Assembly (NCBI GenBank): GCA_030602845.1
Contig: JAUVYZ010000105.1
Coordinates: forward strand, 1 to 7,002
Reading direction: 5' to 3'
DNA from: Phycisphaerae bacterium
Lineage (GTDB): Bacteria; Planctomycetota; Phycisphaerae; Sedimentisphaerales; Anaerobacaceae
DNA length: 7,002 bases
Of this stretch, positions 6,198 through 7,002 are shown one piece after another. Each line of letters opens with the position of its first letter. Position 1 is the stretch's first letter. The position numbers were made by a program, and so were the translations under genes. Below the pieces are notes generated by a model. It was not told the DNA's origin, did not search any database, and saw nothing but the letters and a program-made list of their open reading frames with translations.

Positions 6198-7002
6198 GTG
6201 GCTACAAAGAAATATCCGGTAATTTGGTTGCAGGGAGCAGGTTGTACCGGCTGTTCCGTATCTGTTTTGAATGCGGTGAGCCCCAGAATCCAGAATCTTT
6301 TGCTGGACGAGCTGGTACCAGGCCAACAACTTAGTTTACTGTTCCATGCAACAATAATGGGTGGTCAGGGGGAGCCGGTCATTGAGGTTCTCAAAGACAC
6401 CGAAAAGAACCGCAAAGGCGGCTACATTTTAATCGTTGAAGGTGCGATCCCTACCGCCGAGGGTGGTGCTTATGGCAGTATTGGCGAGAAAGTCGGCAAG
6501 CACGTGACCATTCAACAGAGCGTTGAGGAACTCGGCCGGAATGCCTTGCTGACGGTAGCCCTTGGCACCTGTGCTGCTTTTGGTGGGATTCCCGCAGCCA
6601 AACCCAATCCTACGCGCTGCAAGGGCGTGAAAGAACTGTTTGATGAAAAAAGAATTGAGACTCCGGTTGTCAATATACCGGGCTGTCCGGTGCATCCGGA
6701 TTGGTTTGTCGGTACGATATCCGTGATTTTATTCTCAGGTGCTGACGCCCTTGATTTGGACAACCTGGCCAGGCCAAAACTTTTCTATGGTAAGTTGGTC
6801 CATGAGAACTGTCCCAGGCGGGCGGACTTCGATAAGGGCAAATTCGCCGAAAAGTTAGGCGACGCAGGCTGTCTTTATAAATTAGGATGTAAAGGGCATT
6901 ACACCAATGCGGATTGTCCTTTGAGGCAGTGGAATAACGGCGTGAACTGGTGTGTCAAGGCGGGCTCACCTTGTCTGGGTTGTGTTGAGCCGGAATTCCC
7001 GG
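6198..7002 (+). CDS. [NiFe]-hydrogenase small subunit, 5' part (GTG start, no Tat signal)
   Basis: Open at the right edge, with 268 codons visible. The small subunit carries electrons between the [NiFe] site of the large subunit and the partner through three Fe-S clusters. The start VIWLQGAGCTGCSVSVLNAV is typical of group 1-like enzymes. Proximal [4Fe-4S] ligands are C16, C19, C125 (GTCAAFGG) and C163 (PGCP). Distal ligands are H202, C205, C225 and C231. The medial cluster has C240, C252, C259 and C262: a Cys at 252 (NWCV) replaces the Pro that marks [3Fe-4S] enzymes, which predicts a [4Fe-4S] medial cluster. The protein begins directly at the core with no RR Tat motif, unlike exported group 1 small subunits, so it is probably cytoplasmic. 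It follows folD by 12 bases, presumably co-transcribed, with a large-subunit gene expected downstream. Subgroup not assigned. Confidence 0.93.
   Translation, partial: MATKKYPVIWLQGAGCTGCSVSVLNAVSPRIQNLLLDELVPGQQLSLLFHATIMGGQGEPVIEVLKDTEKNRKGGYILIVEGAIPTAEGGAYGSIGEKVGKHVTIQQSVEELGRNALLTVALGTCAAFGGIPAAKPNPTRCKGVKELFDEKRIETPVVNIPGCPVHPDWFVGTISVILFSGADALDLDNLARPKLFYGKLVHENCPRRADFDKGKFAEKLGDAGCLYKLGCKGHYTNADCPLRQWNNGVNWCVKAGSPCLGCVEPEFP

Overview
All seven recognisable genes in this window lie on the + strand and appear to form one operon-like array. The array is built around the folate (bacterial) branch of the Wood-Ljungdahl, or reductive acetyl-CoA, pathway. In order it reads: the 3' end of acsD (corrinoid/iron-sulfur protein small subunit), acsE (methyl-THF:corrinoid protein methyltransferase), fhs (formate-THF ligase), a fused hexulose-phosphate synthase/RraA-like gene, hxlB (6-phospho-3-hexuloisomerase), a short relic that looks like fchA (formimidoyl/methenyl-THF cyclodeaminase), folD, and the first 268 codons of a [NiFe]-hydrogenase small subunit that runs off the right edge.

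Layout. Positions 1-399 are the tail of acsD. Its stop codon sits inside a compact inverted-repeat element (396-448). acsE (471-1298) is followed by a 189-base gap with small hairpins and an A/T-rich stretch before fhs (1488-3251). A 49-base A-rich spacer containing a short direct repeat precedes the fusion gene (3301-4632), which overlaps hxlB (4619-5188) by 14 bases. The 106 bases between hxlB and the preferred folD start hold the fchA relic. folD (preferred start 5295, end 6185) is followed after 12 bases by the hydrogenase gene, which starts at GTG 6198. No convincing intrinsic terminator or strong promoter was seen inside the array.

How the genes fit together. Fhs activates formate on THF. 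FolD carries the formyl unit through methenyl-THF to methylene-THF. AcsE moves the methyl group from methyl-THF to the corrinoid protein that contains AcsD, for acetyl-CoA synthesis. Methylene-THF reductase and the CODH/ACS core are not in the window. The unexpected part is the ribulose-monophosphate pair (HPS and PHI) in the middle of the folate genes. It links free formaldehyde, which exchanges with methylene-THF, to sugar phosphates. The hydrogenase next to folD suggests H2 as a possible electron source, or that the cluster continues into an energy module.

Organism. This is an anaerobic bacterium with a folate-type Wood-Ljungdahl pathway and base composition near 50% GC by eye. Folate-type enzymes and acsE argue against a methanogen, although the HPS-RraA fusion is a type I associate with archaea as well as some bacteria. 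The intergenic repeat style and the divergent Fhs suggest an uncultured lineage such as Planctomycetota (Phycisphaerae-like) or Desulfobacterota. That placement is a low-confidence guess.
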